Positions 54,006 to 61,289 of a stretch of DNA of 64,000 nucleotides are shown piece after piece. The DNA comes from UBA6168 sp041752395 (GTDB lineage Bacteria; Bacteroidota; Bacteroidia; Chitinophagales; Saprospiraceae), in assembly GCA_041752395.1 (NCBI GenBank), contig JBGSWN010000043.1:11824-75823 (forward strand). Direction: 5' to 3'. Made by a program: the position numbers and the translations under genes. A model generated the notes under the pieces. It ran no database searches. It was given only the letters and a program-made list of their open reading frames with translations, and had not been told where the DNA came from. The first letter of the stretch is position 1. Each line of letters begins with the position of its first letter.

Positions 54006-55205
54006 ATGACAGAGAATCAAACAATACCACTTCCTGAAAAGGAATACACCACGCTGAACCTCGGTCCAACGCACCCCGCCACGCACGGCATTTTCCAGAA
54101 TGTCCTGAAAATGGACGGGGAAATCATCGTGTCCAACGAGCCGACCATCGGGTACATCCACCGGGCGTTCGAGAAACTGGCCGAGCGGCGGCCCTACAAC
54201 CAAATTGCTCCCATCACCGACCGCCTCAACTACTGCTCGGCCCCCATCAACAACATGGGCTGGCACATGACAGTTGAGAAACTCATCGGCTGCGAAGTGC
54301 CCAAGCGGGCGCAGTACATCCGGGTCATCATCATGGAACTGGCTCGCATCGCCGACCACATCATCTGCGACTCGGTCATCGGGGTGGACACCGGGGCGCT
54401 ATCCGGCTTCCTCTACATCTTCCAGGAGCGGGAGCATATCTACGAGATTTTCGAGGAGGTTTGCGGTGCAAGGCTCACGACCAACACGGGTCGCATCGGC
54501 GGCATGGAGCGGGATTTTTCGCCAAAGGCTTGGGAGAAGCTGGAGTATTTCGTGAAGCATTTCCCCGAAAAACTCCAAGAGTTTGAAAACCTGTTGCTCC
54601 GCAACCGCATCTTCATGGACCGCACCATCAACGTCGGGGCGATAAGCGCCGAGCGGGCCTTGGCCTACGGCTTCACCGGCCCCAACCTCCGTGCCGCTGG
54701 CGTGGATTACGACGTGCGGGTGATGAACCCTTACAGCAGCTACGAGGATTTTGATTTCCAAATCCCCGTGGGCACCAACGGCGACACCTACGACCGCTTT
54801 ATGGTGCGCCTCGAAGAGATGAAACAGAGCCTCGGCATCATCAAACAAGCGATGAAGAACATGCCGGACGGGTCCATTTATTCCCCCGACGTACCAGATT
54901 TTTACCTGCCGCCGAAGGAGGATGTGTACTCCAAAATGGAGGCGCTGATTTACCAATTCAAAATCGTGATGGGCGAGATGGATGTGCCAAAGGGCGAGGT
55001 CTATCACGCCGTCGAAGGTGGCAATGGCGAGCTTGGGTTCTACCTCATCAGCGATGGGGGACGGACGCCGTTTCGCTTGCATTTCCGCCGGCCTTGCTTC
55101 ATCTATTACCAGGCGTACCCTGAAATGATTAAGGGTTCGATGCTGAGCGATGCGATTTTGACCATGAGTAGCATGAATGTGATTGCGGGGGAATTGGATG
55201 CGTGA
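54006..55205 (+). CDS. nuoD: NADH-quinone oxidoreductase subunit D
   Basis: 399 residues of the 49-kDa subunit: LNLGPTHPATHGIFQNVL near the start, GYIHRAFEKLAERRPYNQ, GVDTGALSGFLYIFQERE, GGMERDF, and the C-terminal FRLHFRRPCFIYYQ. It forms the quinone-binding site with NuoB. It contains no cluster. Codon use here is more GC-rich than in the act-cox genes. A palindromic element and a DUF559 gene separate it from nuoE. Confidence 0.95.
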   Translation: MTENQTIPLPEKEYTTLNLGPTHPATHGIFQNVLKMDGEIIVSNEPTIGYIHRAFEKLAERRPYNQIAPITDRLNYCSAPINNMGWHMTVEKLIGCEVPKRAQYIRVIIMELARIADHIICDSVIGVDTGALSGFLYIFQEREHIYEIFEEVCGARLTTNTGRIGGMERDFSPKAWEKLEYFVKHFPEKLQEFENLLLRNRIFMDRTINVGAISAERALAYGFTGPNLRAAGVDYDVRVMNPYSSYEDFDFQIPVGTNGDTYDRFMVRLEEMKQSLGIIKQAMKNMPDGSIYSPDVPDFYLPPKEDVYSKMEALIYQFKIVMGEMDVPKGEVYHAVEGGNGELGFYLISDGGRTPFRLHFRRPCFIYYQAYPEMIKGSMLSDAILTMSSMNVIAGELDA

Positions 55206-55211
55206 GGCATG

Positions 55212-55351
55212 GACCCCTGACCCCTAAAGGGGAACCTAATCCAGTTATTCTCAGCTTAATTCCTCCTTTTTTGGAGTTGAGCTTTTGTAATAAATACTTT
55301 GAAGTTCCTACGATTTAGCGTCCGTGGGTTCCCCTTTAGGGGTCAGGGGTC
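55212..55351. repeat. Palindromic element (GACCCCTGACCCC family), left copy flanking DUF559 gene 1
   Basis: 140 bp. The 26-bp ends GACCCCTGACCCCTAAAGGG... (55212-55237) and 55326-55351 are inverted repeats with one mismatch; each end is itself a small hairpin (CCCCTAAAGGGG). It starts 6 bp after the nuoD stop and ends 25 bp before the DUF559 start. The interior shares CAGCTTAATTC, TTGAAGTTCC and GCGTCCGTGGG with the copy at 55775, in the same orientation. Confidence 0.85.
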
Positions 55352-55376
55352 TAAGTCGTGAGGGAGCCCTAATAAT

Positions 55377-55760
55377 ATGGAAAACTCACACGAAAAGAAC
55401 CCAATGCATCAAGGGGCAAAGCCGAGTGTGTTTGAGAATGCCAAAAACAATCGGCACCAAAACACCCCCGCCGAAGCAGCCCTCTGGGAGGCCATCCGCT
55501 TAAAGAAGCTGGATGGATTCAAATTCAGAAACCAACATGCACTCGGTTCCTACGTCGTTGATTTTTATTGCCACGAAGCAAAACTGGCCATCGAAGTGGA
55601 CGGCGAATATCACTTTGAACCCAACCAAAAGGAATACGACGAAGAACGAACCATGCGAATCGAAGCCGCTGGGGTGAAAATCATTCGATTCACGAACCAC
55701 GAAGTTTTGACTAACTTGGAAGCGGTTTTGTTGAAAATCAGGGCGAGTCTGAAGCGGTGA
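55377..55760 (+). CDS. DUF559 endonuclease-like protein 1, flanked by palindromic repeats
   Basis: 127 residues of the DUF559 family, related to Vsr-type PD-(D/E)XK nucleases. Motifs: TPAEAALWEAIR (Glu33), KFRNQHALGSYVVDFYCHE with Asp62, LAIEVDGEYH with Glu73-Val-Asp75, and GVKIIRFTNHEVL. The residues expected for metal-dependent DNA cleavage are intact, so activity is plausible. The gene is sandwiched between two copies of one repeat family (25 bp before, 14 bp after) inside the nuo operon. It has no role in complex I. A selfish or repeat-linked nuclease is the favoured reading; the substrate is unknown. A relative of the same length sits at 59560. Confidence 0.88.
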   Translation: MENSHEKNPMHQGAKPSVFENAKNNRHQNTPAEAALWEAIRLKKLDGFKFRNQHALGSYVVDFYCHEAKLAIEVDGEYHFEPNQKEYDEERTMRIEAAGVKIIRFTNHEVLTNLEAVLLKIRASLKR

Positions 55761-55774
55761 ACCCCGCATTGTGT

Positions 55775-55918
55775 GACCCCTGACCCCTAAAGGGGAACCT
55801 AAACTCGTTCTTTCGCAGCTTAATTCAATTGGATTTTACTGGTAAAAGCATGAAAATTGAAAATATTGAAGTTCCGATACCTGTGCGTCCGTGGGTTCCC
55901 CTTTAGGGGACAGGGGTC
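55775..55918. repeat. Palindromic element (GACCCCTGACCCC family), right copy flanking DUF559 gene 1
   Basis: 144 bp with 26-bp inverted ends at 55775-55800 and 55893-55918. The left end is identical to that of the copy at 55212; the right end carries one change (GGACAGG for GGTCAGG). It starts 14 bp after the DUF559 stop and ends 19 bp before the nuoE ATG. Confidence 0.85.
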
Positions 55919-55937
55919 GTCTGGGCAGACATTTGAA

Positions 55938-56459
55938 ATGACAACAACAACAGAAATTAAATTCTCCGACGAAACGCTCGCCCTCGTGCAGCGAATCATC
56001 CGCTGTTACCCGGAAGGCCGCCAAAAATCAGCCCTCCTCCCCGTGCTGCATCTCGCACAGGCCGAGTTCGACGGCTGGCTGAGTGCCCCGGTGATGGACT
56101 ACGTGGCCTCGCTGCTCGACATCCAGCCCATCGAAGCCTACGAAGTGGCCTCGTTTTACAGCATGTACAACCTGAAGCCGGTCGGCAAATGCCTCATTGA
56201 GGTATGTCACACCAGCTCCTGCTGGCTGATGGGAGCGGAGGACATCGTGCGGCACCTGGAGCAGAAGCTCGGCATCAAAAACGGCCAGACCACGCCCGAT
56301 GGCAAGTTCACCCTCAAGACCGTCGAATGCCTCGGCTCTTGCGGCACGGCGCCGATGATGATGATTGGGGCGCAGTTCCATGAGGATTTGACGATTGAGA
56401 AGGTGGATGCGGTGGTGGAGGAATGGGGGGAGAAGGGGGAGAGGAGTAGGTATTGTTGA
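55938..56459 (+). CDS. nuoE: NADH-quinone oxidoreductase subunit E
   Basis: 173 residues from the ATG at 55938 (MTTTTEIKFSDETLALVQ); a frame from 55857 would translate the repeat's right arm and is rejected. The thioredoxin-like [2Fe-2S] domain has CHTSSCWLMGAEDIV and CLGSCGTAPMMMI, giving the four N1a ligands. It pairs with NuoF in the NADH-oxidising tip. The stop lies 30 bp before the zinc-ribbon gene. Confidence 0.94.
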   Translation: MTTTTEIKFSDETLALVQRIIRCYPEGRQKSALLPVLHLAQAEFDGWLSAPVMDYVASLLDIQPIEAYEVASFYSMYNLKPVGKCLIEVCHTSSCWLMGAEDIVRHLEQKLGIKNGQTTPDGKFTLKTVECLGSCGTAPMMMIGAQFHEDLTIEKVDAVVEEWGEKGERSRYC

Positions 56460-56488
56460 AACTAACTAATGTTAAAAAAAATCTAAAA

Positions 56489-56731
56489 ATGGCTAATTGT
56501 AAACATTGTGGAAGAGCCGTATCTCCAAAGGCAAGTAGCTGTCCAAATTGTGGAGAGCCAGACCCTGTAAAGAAATCACCAAGTTGGGCTGCCCTATTTT
56601 TATCTATACCTGCAATGGTAGTTATTGTTCTATTTATAAATGGGAAAATTTTTTTAGGGCTAATTGGCTTGGTGGTATTTGTGATTTTGTATCTTATGGT
56701 AAGCTTTGTCAAAAAGATTTTTAAAAAATAG
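56489..56731 (+). CDS. Small zinc-ribbon membrane protein
   Basis: 80 residues from the ATG at 56489; a TTG at 56453 in the same frame overlaps nuoE and is less likely. The N-terminal zinc ribbon C4-KHC-7 ... C17-PNC-20 (CKHCGRAVSPKASSCPNCG) is followed by two membrane helices (about 31-47 and 52-73) and a basic end. The layout resembles 'zinc-ribbon domain' membrane proteins of unknown role. Base composition is clearly AT-richer than the flanking nuoE and nuoF, suggesting later insertion. Confidence 0.7.
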   Translation: MANCKHCGRAVSPKASSCPNCGEPDPVKKSPSWAALFLSIPAMVVIVLFINGKIFLGLIGLVVFVILYLMVSFVKKIFKK

Positions 56732-56845
56732 AATAACCCCAATTCTCGTAAGTCTAAGACTTACACGCTTGAATTCCAAAATCCTGAACCTGATAACCGA
56801 AGTCTTCATATCTATTTGAAATGTCTGTGATAAAAGAAGTGAAAA

Positions 56846-57268
56846 ATGGAAAATACTGACTATTTAAATGTTCTTAAATTTTTGCAATCCTATAAAGATT
56901 CCGAGTATCATGAAATTGAAACTTTGATTGGAGGTAATGAAGCATACAAAACTTCTAAGCATTTTCGTAGCACTATCAAAACGATGGTTGAGAAAGGGTG
57001 GATTGAAAAAATGGCAGGTACAGGTGAGATTAACAGAATTAATCAATTCATAAGTGAAAGTAATTCTGAAATCCTATTAAAGAATGTTTACAAGCCTTTG
57101 TCAGCACGTATTACAATTAAGGGGAGAAAAGAATATTCTGAACTCAATAAAGAAAAAACATCATCTCGTAATATTCAGAAATGGCAATTAGTGGTAGCGA
57201 TTATTGCCTTAATTATTGCTTTAATGGCATTGTATTTTAAGGTAAATTCAGATTCCAAACTCCAATAA
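56846..57268 (+). CDS. Hypothetical winged-helix-like protein with C-terminal membrane anchor
   Basis: 140 residues. The first about 100 look like a winged-helix fold (YLNVLKFLQSYKDSEYHEIETLI, HFRSTIKTMVEKGWIEKM, and a wing-like ARITIKGRKEYSELN). A single C-terminal helix (WQLVVAIIALIIALMALYF, about 112-130) would anchor it with the DNA-binding-like part in the cytoplasm. No family is recognised with confidence. It is AT-rich like its upstream neighbour. A membrane-tethered regulator is one reading; a phage or defence remnant is another. Confidence 0.55.
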   Translation: MENTDYLNVLKFLQSYKDSEYHEIETLIGGNEAYKTSKHFRSTIKTMVEKGWIEKMAGTGEINRINQFISESNSEILLKNVYKPLSARITIKGRKEYSELNKEKTSSRNIQKWQLVVAIIALIIALMALYFKVNSDSKLQ

Positions 57269-57355
57269 AAGACCACATGTAACCAATTCTTTCAAGTTTG
57301 CAACATGCAAGCGCTTCCCACAACCAAACCCCTGAAAATCAACAACTTAACTAAA

Positions 57356-57670
57356 ATGCAAACCATCACAAAATCCACCATCCTCCACACTCTCGCCCTG
57401 CATCGGGCGGAGATTCGAGGCTTTGGCGTCAAGCAAATCGGGCTTTTCGGCTCTTTCGTGCGGCGGGAAGAGCGGGCGAAGAGTGACATAGACCTGTACG
57501 TTGAGTTCGAGCCGGAGATGGAGACTTTTGACAATTTCATGGGGCTGTGTTTCCTGATGGATGAACTCTTTGAGGGTCGAAAAGTGGAAGTGGTGACAGA
57601 GAACGGCATGAGCCAGTACATTGGCCCGAAGATTTTAAAAGAAGTAGAGTATGTCGCAATCGCCAGTTGA
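57356..57670 (+). CDS. mntA: MntA-type nucleotidyltransferase antitoxin
   Basis: 104 residues from the ATG at 57356 (MQTITKSTILHTL); a frame from 57305 adds 17 residues without support. The minimal nucleotidyltransferase motif GSx10DxD is intact: Gly32-Ser33 in LFGSFVRREERAKSDID with Asp44 and Asp46. In HepT/MntA systems this enzyme transfers AMP onto the HEPN toxin and silences it. It overlaps hepT by 20 bp, typical of such pairs. Confidence 0.85.
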   Translation: MQTITKSTILHTLALHRAEIRGFGVKQIGLFGSFVRREERAKSDIDLYVEFEPEMETFDNFMGLCFLMDELFEGRKVEVVTENGMSQYIGPKILKEVEYVAIAS

Positions 57671-58001
57671 TTACCTGAGACATATCCTCGACGAGTGCGA
57701 GTACATCTCGTCGGTGATTCCAGTCGGCTTCACAAAGGAGCAGTTGCTGGACGATGAGACGTTGAAACGTGCGGTGGTTCGCAGCCTCGAAATCATTGGC
57801 GAAGCCACCAAAAAGATACCTGCCGACATCAAAATCGAATGGTCGGAGGTGCAGTGGAAGAACATCGCTGGCATGAGGGACAAGTTGATTCACGATTATT
57901 TCGGAATTAACTACTCAATTGTCTGGGATGTGGTGAAGAACAAGATTCCAGATTTGACCGAGACAGTTCGGCAGATTTTGGCAAAAGGAGAAAAGCAATG
58001 A
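57651..58001 (+). CDS. hepT: HepT-type HEPN ribonuclease toxin (DUF86)
   Basis: 116 residues, all-helical HEPN fold. The catalytic Rx4HxY motif reads R76-DKLI-H81-D-Y83 (MRDKLIHDYF). Tyr83 is the residue modified by MntA in characterised pairs. Family context: LKRAVVRSLEIIGEATKKIP upstream. HEPN toxins cut RNA. The stop codon TGA (57999-58001) overlaps the nuoF ATG (57998-58000), so toxin translation is coupled to that of nuoF. The active set is complete, so the module is probably functional. Confidence 0.87.
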   Translation: MSQSPVDYLRHILDECEYISSVIPVGFTKEQLLDDETLKRAVVRSLEIIGEATKKIPADIKIEWSEVQWKNIAGMRDKLIHDYFGINYSIVWDVVKNKIPDLTETVRQILAKGEKQ

Positions 58002-59341
58002 GCCAAAAAATACTACTTAAAAACGACCACATCCCCGGCATCAACACCTTGGAGGTGTACCGGAAGCACGGTGGCTACGAGTCCTTGAAGAAGGCGCTCG
58101 GCATGGCCCCCGATGCCATCGTGGAAGAGGTGAAGAAGTCCGGCCTTCGGGGTCGGGGCGGAGCGGGTTTCCCGACGGGCATGAAGTGGAGCTTCCTAGC
58201 CAAGCCGGAGGGCGTGCCCCGCTACCTCGTCTGCAATGCCGACGAGAGCGAACCCGGCACTTTCAAGGACCGTTACCTGATGGAGCGCATCCCGCACCTG
58301 CTCATCGAGGGCATGATAGCCAGCAGTTTTGCGCTGGGGGCAAGGACTTCGTACATTTACATCCGGGGTGAGTATTTCTACATCCTGCGCATCCTCGAAA
58401 AAGCGATTGACGAGGCTTATGCCGCCGGACTGCTCGGCGAGAACATCCTCGACAGCGGCTTCTCCCACGATTGCTACGTGCAAATCGGGGCGGGCGCCTA
58501 CATCTGCGGCGAGGAGACCGCCCTGCTCGAAAGCCTCGAAGGCAAGCGTGGCAATCCACGCCTCAAGCCGCCGTTCCCGGCAGTGAAGGGCCTTTGGGAT
58601 TGTCCCACGGTGGTAAACAACGTGGAGACCATCGCCGCCGTCGTGCCCATCATCGAAATGGGCGGCGACGCCTACGCTGGCATCGGCATTGGCAAGAGCA
58701 CGGGCACGAAACTCATCTCGGCCAGCGGCCATATCAACAAGCCGGGCGTTTACGAAATCGAACTCGGCGTACCCGTGGAGGAATTCATCTACTCCGACGA
58801 ATATTGCGGCGGCATCCGCAATGGCAAGGACTTGAAAGCCGTGGTAGCGGGCGGTTCGTCCGTGCCCATCCTGCCCAAGCACCTCATCCTGAAAACCGCC
58901 GCTGGGGAGCCTCGCCTCATGAGCTACGAGAGCCTCGGCGATGGTGGCTTCGCAACGGGCACCATGCTTGGCAGCGGCGGCTTCATCGTCATGGACGAGG
59001 ACACGAGCATCGTGAAAAACCTCTACACCTTCGCCCGTTTCTACCACCACGAGAGCTGCGGCCAATGCAGCCCCTGTCGGGAAGGCACGGGTTGGATGGA
59101 GCGCATCATCAAAAAAATCCTCGACGGCAAAGGGACGCTTGCGGACATTGACCTGCTCTGGGATGTGCAAAGCAAAATCGAAGGCAAGACCATCTGCCCG
59201 CTCGGTGAGGCTGCAGCCTGGCCCGTTGCGGCTGCGATTCGGCATTTTAGGGATGAGTTTGAAGAGTATGTTTTACAGCCGGAAGGGATAAGGGATGTGC
59301 GGCATTATTTTAGGGTGAATCAATTGGAAAGTGTCGCATAA
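57998..59341 (+). CDS. nuoF: NADH-quinone oxidoreductase subunit F
   Basis: 447 residues of the 51-kDa subunit: FMN and NADH site LRGRGGAGFPTGMKWSF, NADESEPGTFKDR, ICGEETALLESLEG with GNPRLKPPFPA, and the N3 cluster ligands in ESCGQCSPCREGTGW with CPLGEAAAWP. It oxidises NADH and passes electrons through FMN. The start overlaps the hepT stop by 4 bp. A repeat element begins at or just past its stop. Confidence 0.95.
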   Translation: MSQKILLKNDHIPGINTLEVYRKHGGYESLKKALGMAPDAIVEEVKKSGLRGRGGAGFPTGMKWSFLAKPEGVPRYLVCNADESEPGTFKDRYLMERIPHLLIEGMIASSFALGARTSYIYIRGEYFYILRILEKAIDEAYAAGLLGENILDSGFSHDCYVQIGAGAYICGEETALLESLEGKRGNPRLKPPFPAVKGLWDCPTVVNNVETIAAVVPIIEMGGDAYAGIGIGKSTGTKLISASGHINKPGVYEIELGVPVEEFIYSDEYCGGIRNGKDLKAVVAGGSSVPILPKHLILKTAAGEPRLMSYESLGDGGFATGTMLGSGGFIVMDEDTSIVKNLYTFARFYHHESCGQCSPCREGTGWMERIIKKILDGKGTLADIDLLWDVQSKIEGKTICPLGEAAAWPVAAAIRHFRDEFEEYVLQPEGIRDVRHYFRVNQLESVA

Positions 59342-59353
59342 TTGGGAAGGGGC

Positions 59354-59520
59354 GACATCCCCCTAACCCCCTTCAAAGGGGGAATCAACCGCTGCAACCT
59401 TTGAAAAATTGGTTCATGGAATGAAAAAAATGGCTTGGTTCAATTGTCTTTTGAGTGATGATATTGAATGCCAAAGAAGCAGTCACGAATTCCCCCTTAG
59501 AAGGGGGTTAGGGGGATGTC
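59354..59520. repeat. Palindromic element (GACATCCCCCTAACCCCC family), left copy flanking DUF559 gene 2
   Basis: 167 bp. The 32-bp ends at 59354-59385 and 59489-59520 are inverted repeats with one mismatch; each end is also a hairpin (CCCCCTT.../AAGGGGG). The block ATTGGGAAG at 59341-59349 also precedes the copy at 59963 with the same 4-bp spacing, so the element may begin there. It ends 39 bp before the DUF559 start. Confidence 0.85.
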
Positions 59521-59559
59521 CTTCCCCACAAGCAGACTTTCACGCCAAAACCAAGGACT

Positions 59560-59943
59560 ATGAGAAACAAAATCATCCCCTACAACCCCAAGCTAAAAGA
59601 GCTTGCGAGAAAATTGAGAAAGAATAGCACCTTCGCCGAAATCCTTTTGTGGAAAGTCATCAAAGGGAAAAGTTATGGTGTCGAGTTTCATCGCCAAGTG
59701 CCGATTGACGAATACATCGTGGACTTTTATTGCCACGAATTGATGCTGGTGATTGAACTGGACGGCGACATTCACGGAGAGGAAGATGTGATGAAACGGG
59801 ACGTTGAAAGGCAAGAACGACTTGAAAGCCTGGGCGTGAAAGTTGTCAGAATCAGGAATAAGGTGGTCAAGTACCACATGTACGATTGCTTGGAGTTTTT
59901 GGTAGAGGTCATTAAGGAAAGGCAATTGGAATTCGGGGAGTGA
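59560..59943 (+). CDS. DUF559 endonuclease-like protein 2, flanked by palindromic repeats
   Basis: 127 residues of the DUF559 family. Motifs: STFAEILLWKVIK (Glu27), VEFHRQVPIDEYIVDFYCHELMLVIELDGDIH with Asp55 and Glu66-Leu-Asp68, VERQERLESLGVKVVRIRN. The catalytic set is intact. It is clearly distinct from the gene at 55377 (about one residue in three identical by eye), so the two are not a recent duplication. Flanked 39 bp upstream and about 19 bp downstream by copies of one repeat family, which differs from the family around gene 1. The same arrangement twice points to a repeat-linked mobile nuclease (inference). Confidence 0.88.
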   Translation: MRNKIIPYNPKLKELARKLRKNSTFAEILLWKVIKGKSYGVEFHRQVPIDEYIVDFYCHELMLVIELDGDIHGEEDVMKRDVERQERLESLGVKVVRIRNKVVKYHMYDCLEFLVEVIKERQLEFGE

Positions 59944-59962
59944 CTGCTGATTGGGAAGTGCG

Positions 59963-60132
59963 GACATCCCCCTAACCCCCATCTAAGGGGGAATTCAGGT
60001 CTGCGGACTTTCAAGTGTTGTTCATTGACCCAGCAATAATAGAATTTGCTTCAAGGTTTTTTTTGAGAAATGAATTTTAGAAACATTGAAGCAGTCCCGA
60101 ATTCCCCCTTTGAAGGGGGTTAGGGGGATGTA
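59963..60132. repeat. Palindromic element (GACATCCCCCTAACCCCC family), right copy flanking DUF559 gene 2
   Basis: 170 bp with 32-bp inverted ends at 59963-59994 and 60101-60132. The right end matches the complement of the 59354 copy's left end except for the outermost base. Shared interior GAAGCAGTC(A/C)CGA shows both copies point the same way. ATTGGGAAG stands 4 bp before it (59950-59958). It ends 43 bp before the nuoG ATG. Confidence 0.85.
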
Positions 60133-60175
60133 GCCCCATGCAATTAACAACAACATTAAAAATAAACGGCAAAAC

Positions 60176-61213
60176 ATGCCACTTGTAACCATAGACGATT
60201 TCCAAATTGAAGTGCCAGAAGGCACGACGATTCTCAATGCGGCCCGCATGATTGGCGGCGACCTTGTGCCACCCGCCATGTGCTATTACTCCTCGCTGAA
60301 GGGCAGCGGCGGCTACTGCCGTACCTGCCTCGTAAAGGTGGAGCAAGGCTCGACCAAAGACCCTCGGCCCATGCCCAAGCTGGTGCCAAGCTGCCGCACG
60401 GCGGTAATGGACGGCATGGTTGTGCGCAACGAAACCTCGCCGGAAGTGATTGAGGCCAGGGCGGGCGTGACCGAGTTCCTGCTCATCAACCACCCGCTGG
60501 ACTGCCCCGTCTGCGACCAAGCAGGCGAGTGCAAGCTGCAAGACCTCGGCTACCAGCACGGCAAACTGGACACCCGCAGCGAGTTCCGCCGCCGCACTTT
60601 CGAGCCGGAGGACATTGGAGACAACATCAAGCTGCACATGAACCGATGCATCCTCTGCTACCGCTGCGTGAAGGTTTGCGAGCAAATCACGGACGGCAGG
60701 GTGCACGGCGTCATCGGTCGGGGCGACCATGCTGAGATTTCCACCTACATCGAGCAAGCGATAGACAACGATTTTTCAGGCAACGTAATTGACGTTTGTC
60801 CCGTAGGAGCTTTGACGGATAGGACTTTCCGCTTCAAAAGCCGGGTCTGGTACACCAAGCCTGTTGAGGCACACCGCAATTGCGAGAAATGCTGCGGCAA
60901 AGTCCGCCTCTGGTACCAAGGCGAGGAAATCCTGCGGGTAACCGCCCGCAAGGACGAGTTCGATGAAGTGGCCAAACTTGAAAACGGCGAGGCTGGCTGG
61001 ATTTGCAACGAATGCCGTTTTGAGAAAAAACACACCAACGACTGGGTGATAGATGGCGTGACGCATGTTGACCGCCATTCCGTCATTTCCGCCAACCACT
61101 ACGAGAGCGAGGAAGGCGAGCGTTTCGAAGGAAAACAATTGGAAGGTGCTTCCTTGCCCCACGGTGATAAGGTGGAATTGGGTGAGGGAGCGCTGGACCC
61201 GAATAATATCTGA
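60176..61213 (+). CDS. nuoG: NADH-quinone oxidoreductase subunit G, short form
   Basis: 345 residues. N-terminal [2Fe-2S] domain with CYYSSLKGSGGYCRTCLV and PSCRT, a [4Fe-4S] set in HPLDCPVCDQAGECKLQD, and another in CILCYRCVKVCEQI with CPVGALTD. After about residue 230 come CEKCCGKV and a final WICNECRF pattern, but the large molybdopterin-oxidoreductase domain found in many NuoG proteins is absent. The short form is usual in Bacteroidota and still bridges NuoF to NuoI. Its stop TGA (61211-61213) lies at the edge of the next repeat. Confidence 0.93.
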   Translation: MPLVTIDDFQIEVPEGTTILNAARMIGGDLVPPAMCYYSSLKGSGGYCRTCLVKVEQGSTKDPRPMPKLVPSCRTAVMDGMVVRNETSPEVIEARAGVTEFLLINHPLDCPVCDQAGECKLQDLGYQHGKLDTRSEFRRRTFEPEDIGDNIKLHMNRCILCYRCVKVCEQITDGRVHGVIGRGDHAEISTYIEQAIDNDFSGNVIDVCPVGALTDRTFRFKSRVWYTKPVEAHRNCEKCCGKVRLWYQGEEILRVTARKDEFDEVAKLENGEAGWICNECRFEKKHTNDWVIDGVTHVDRHSVISANHYESEEGERFEGKQLEGASLPHGDKVELGEGALDPNNI

Positions 61214-61281
61214 TTGCGGATTACGGATTACGGATTTCGGAAAAACAGTAGCTAACCGCAATCCGCAATCCACAATAATCA
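61212..61281. repeat. AATCCGC-family inverted repeat between nuoG and nuoH
   Basis: Left arm GATTGCGGATTACGG... (61212-61240) and right arm CCGCAATCCGCAATCCACAA... (61257-61281) pair imperfectly over about 25 bp. The left arm begins inside the nuoG stop codon. The unit is the same as in the nuoA/nuoB element but the interior is only 16 bp here. Confidence 0.7.
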
Positions 61282-61289
61282 AAGGAATA

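Noticed and set aside
54399..55082. A 227-codon minus-strand frame opposite nuoD
   Set aside because: Shadow of nuoD with no recognisable domain.
55212..55918. Composite transposon or insertion sequence
   Set aside because: No DDE or HUH transposase is present; the only gene is a DUF559 nuclease, so it is not called an IS, only a possible new type of unit.
58196..59245. A 349-codon minus-strand frame opposite nuoF
   Set aside because: It is antisense to a well-conserved nuoF; the long frame is a product of GC-rich third positions and has no motif.
59560..59943. Vsr mismatch-repair endonuclease
   Set aside because: The fold is related, but there is no neighbouring Dcm-type methyltransferase and the motifs match DUF559 rather than Vsr.
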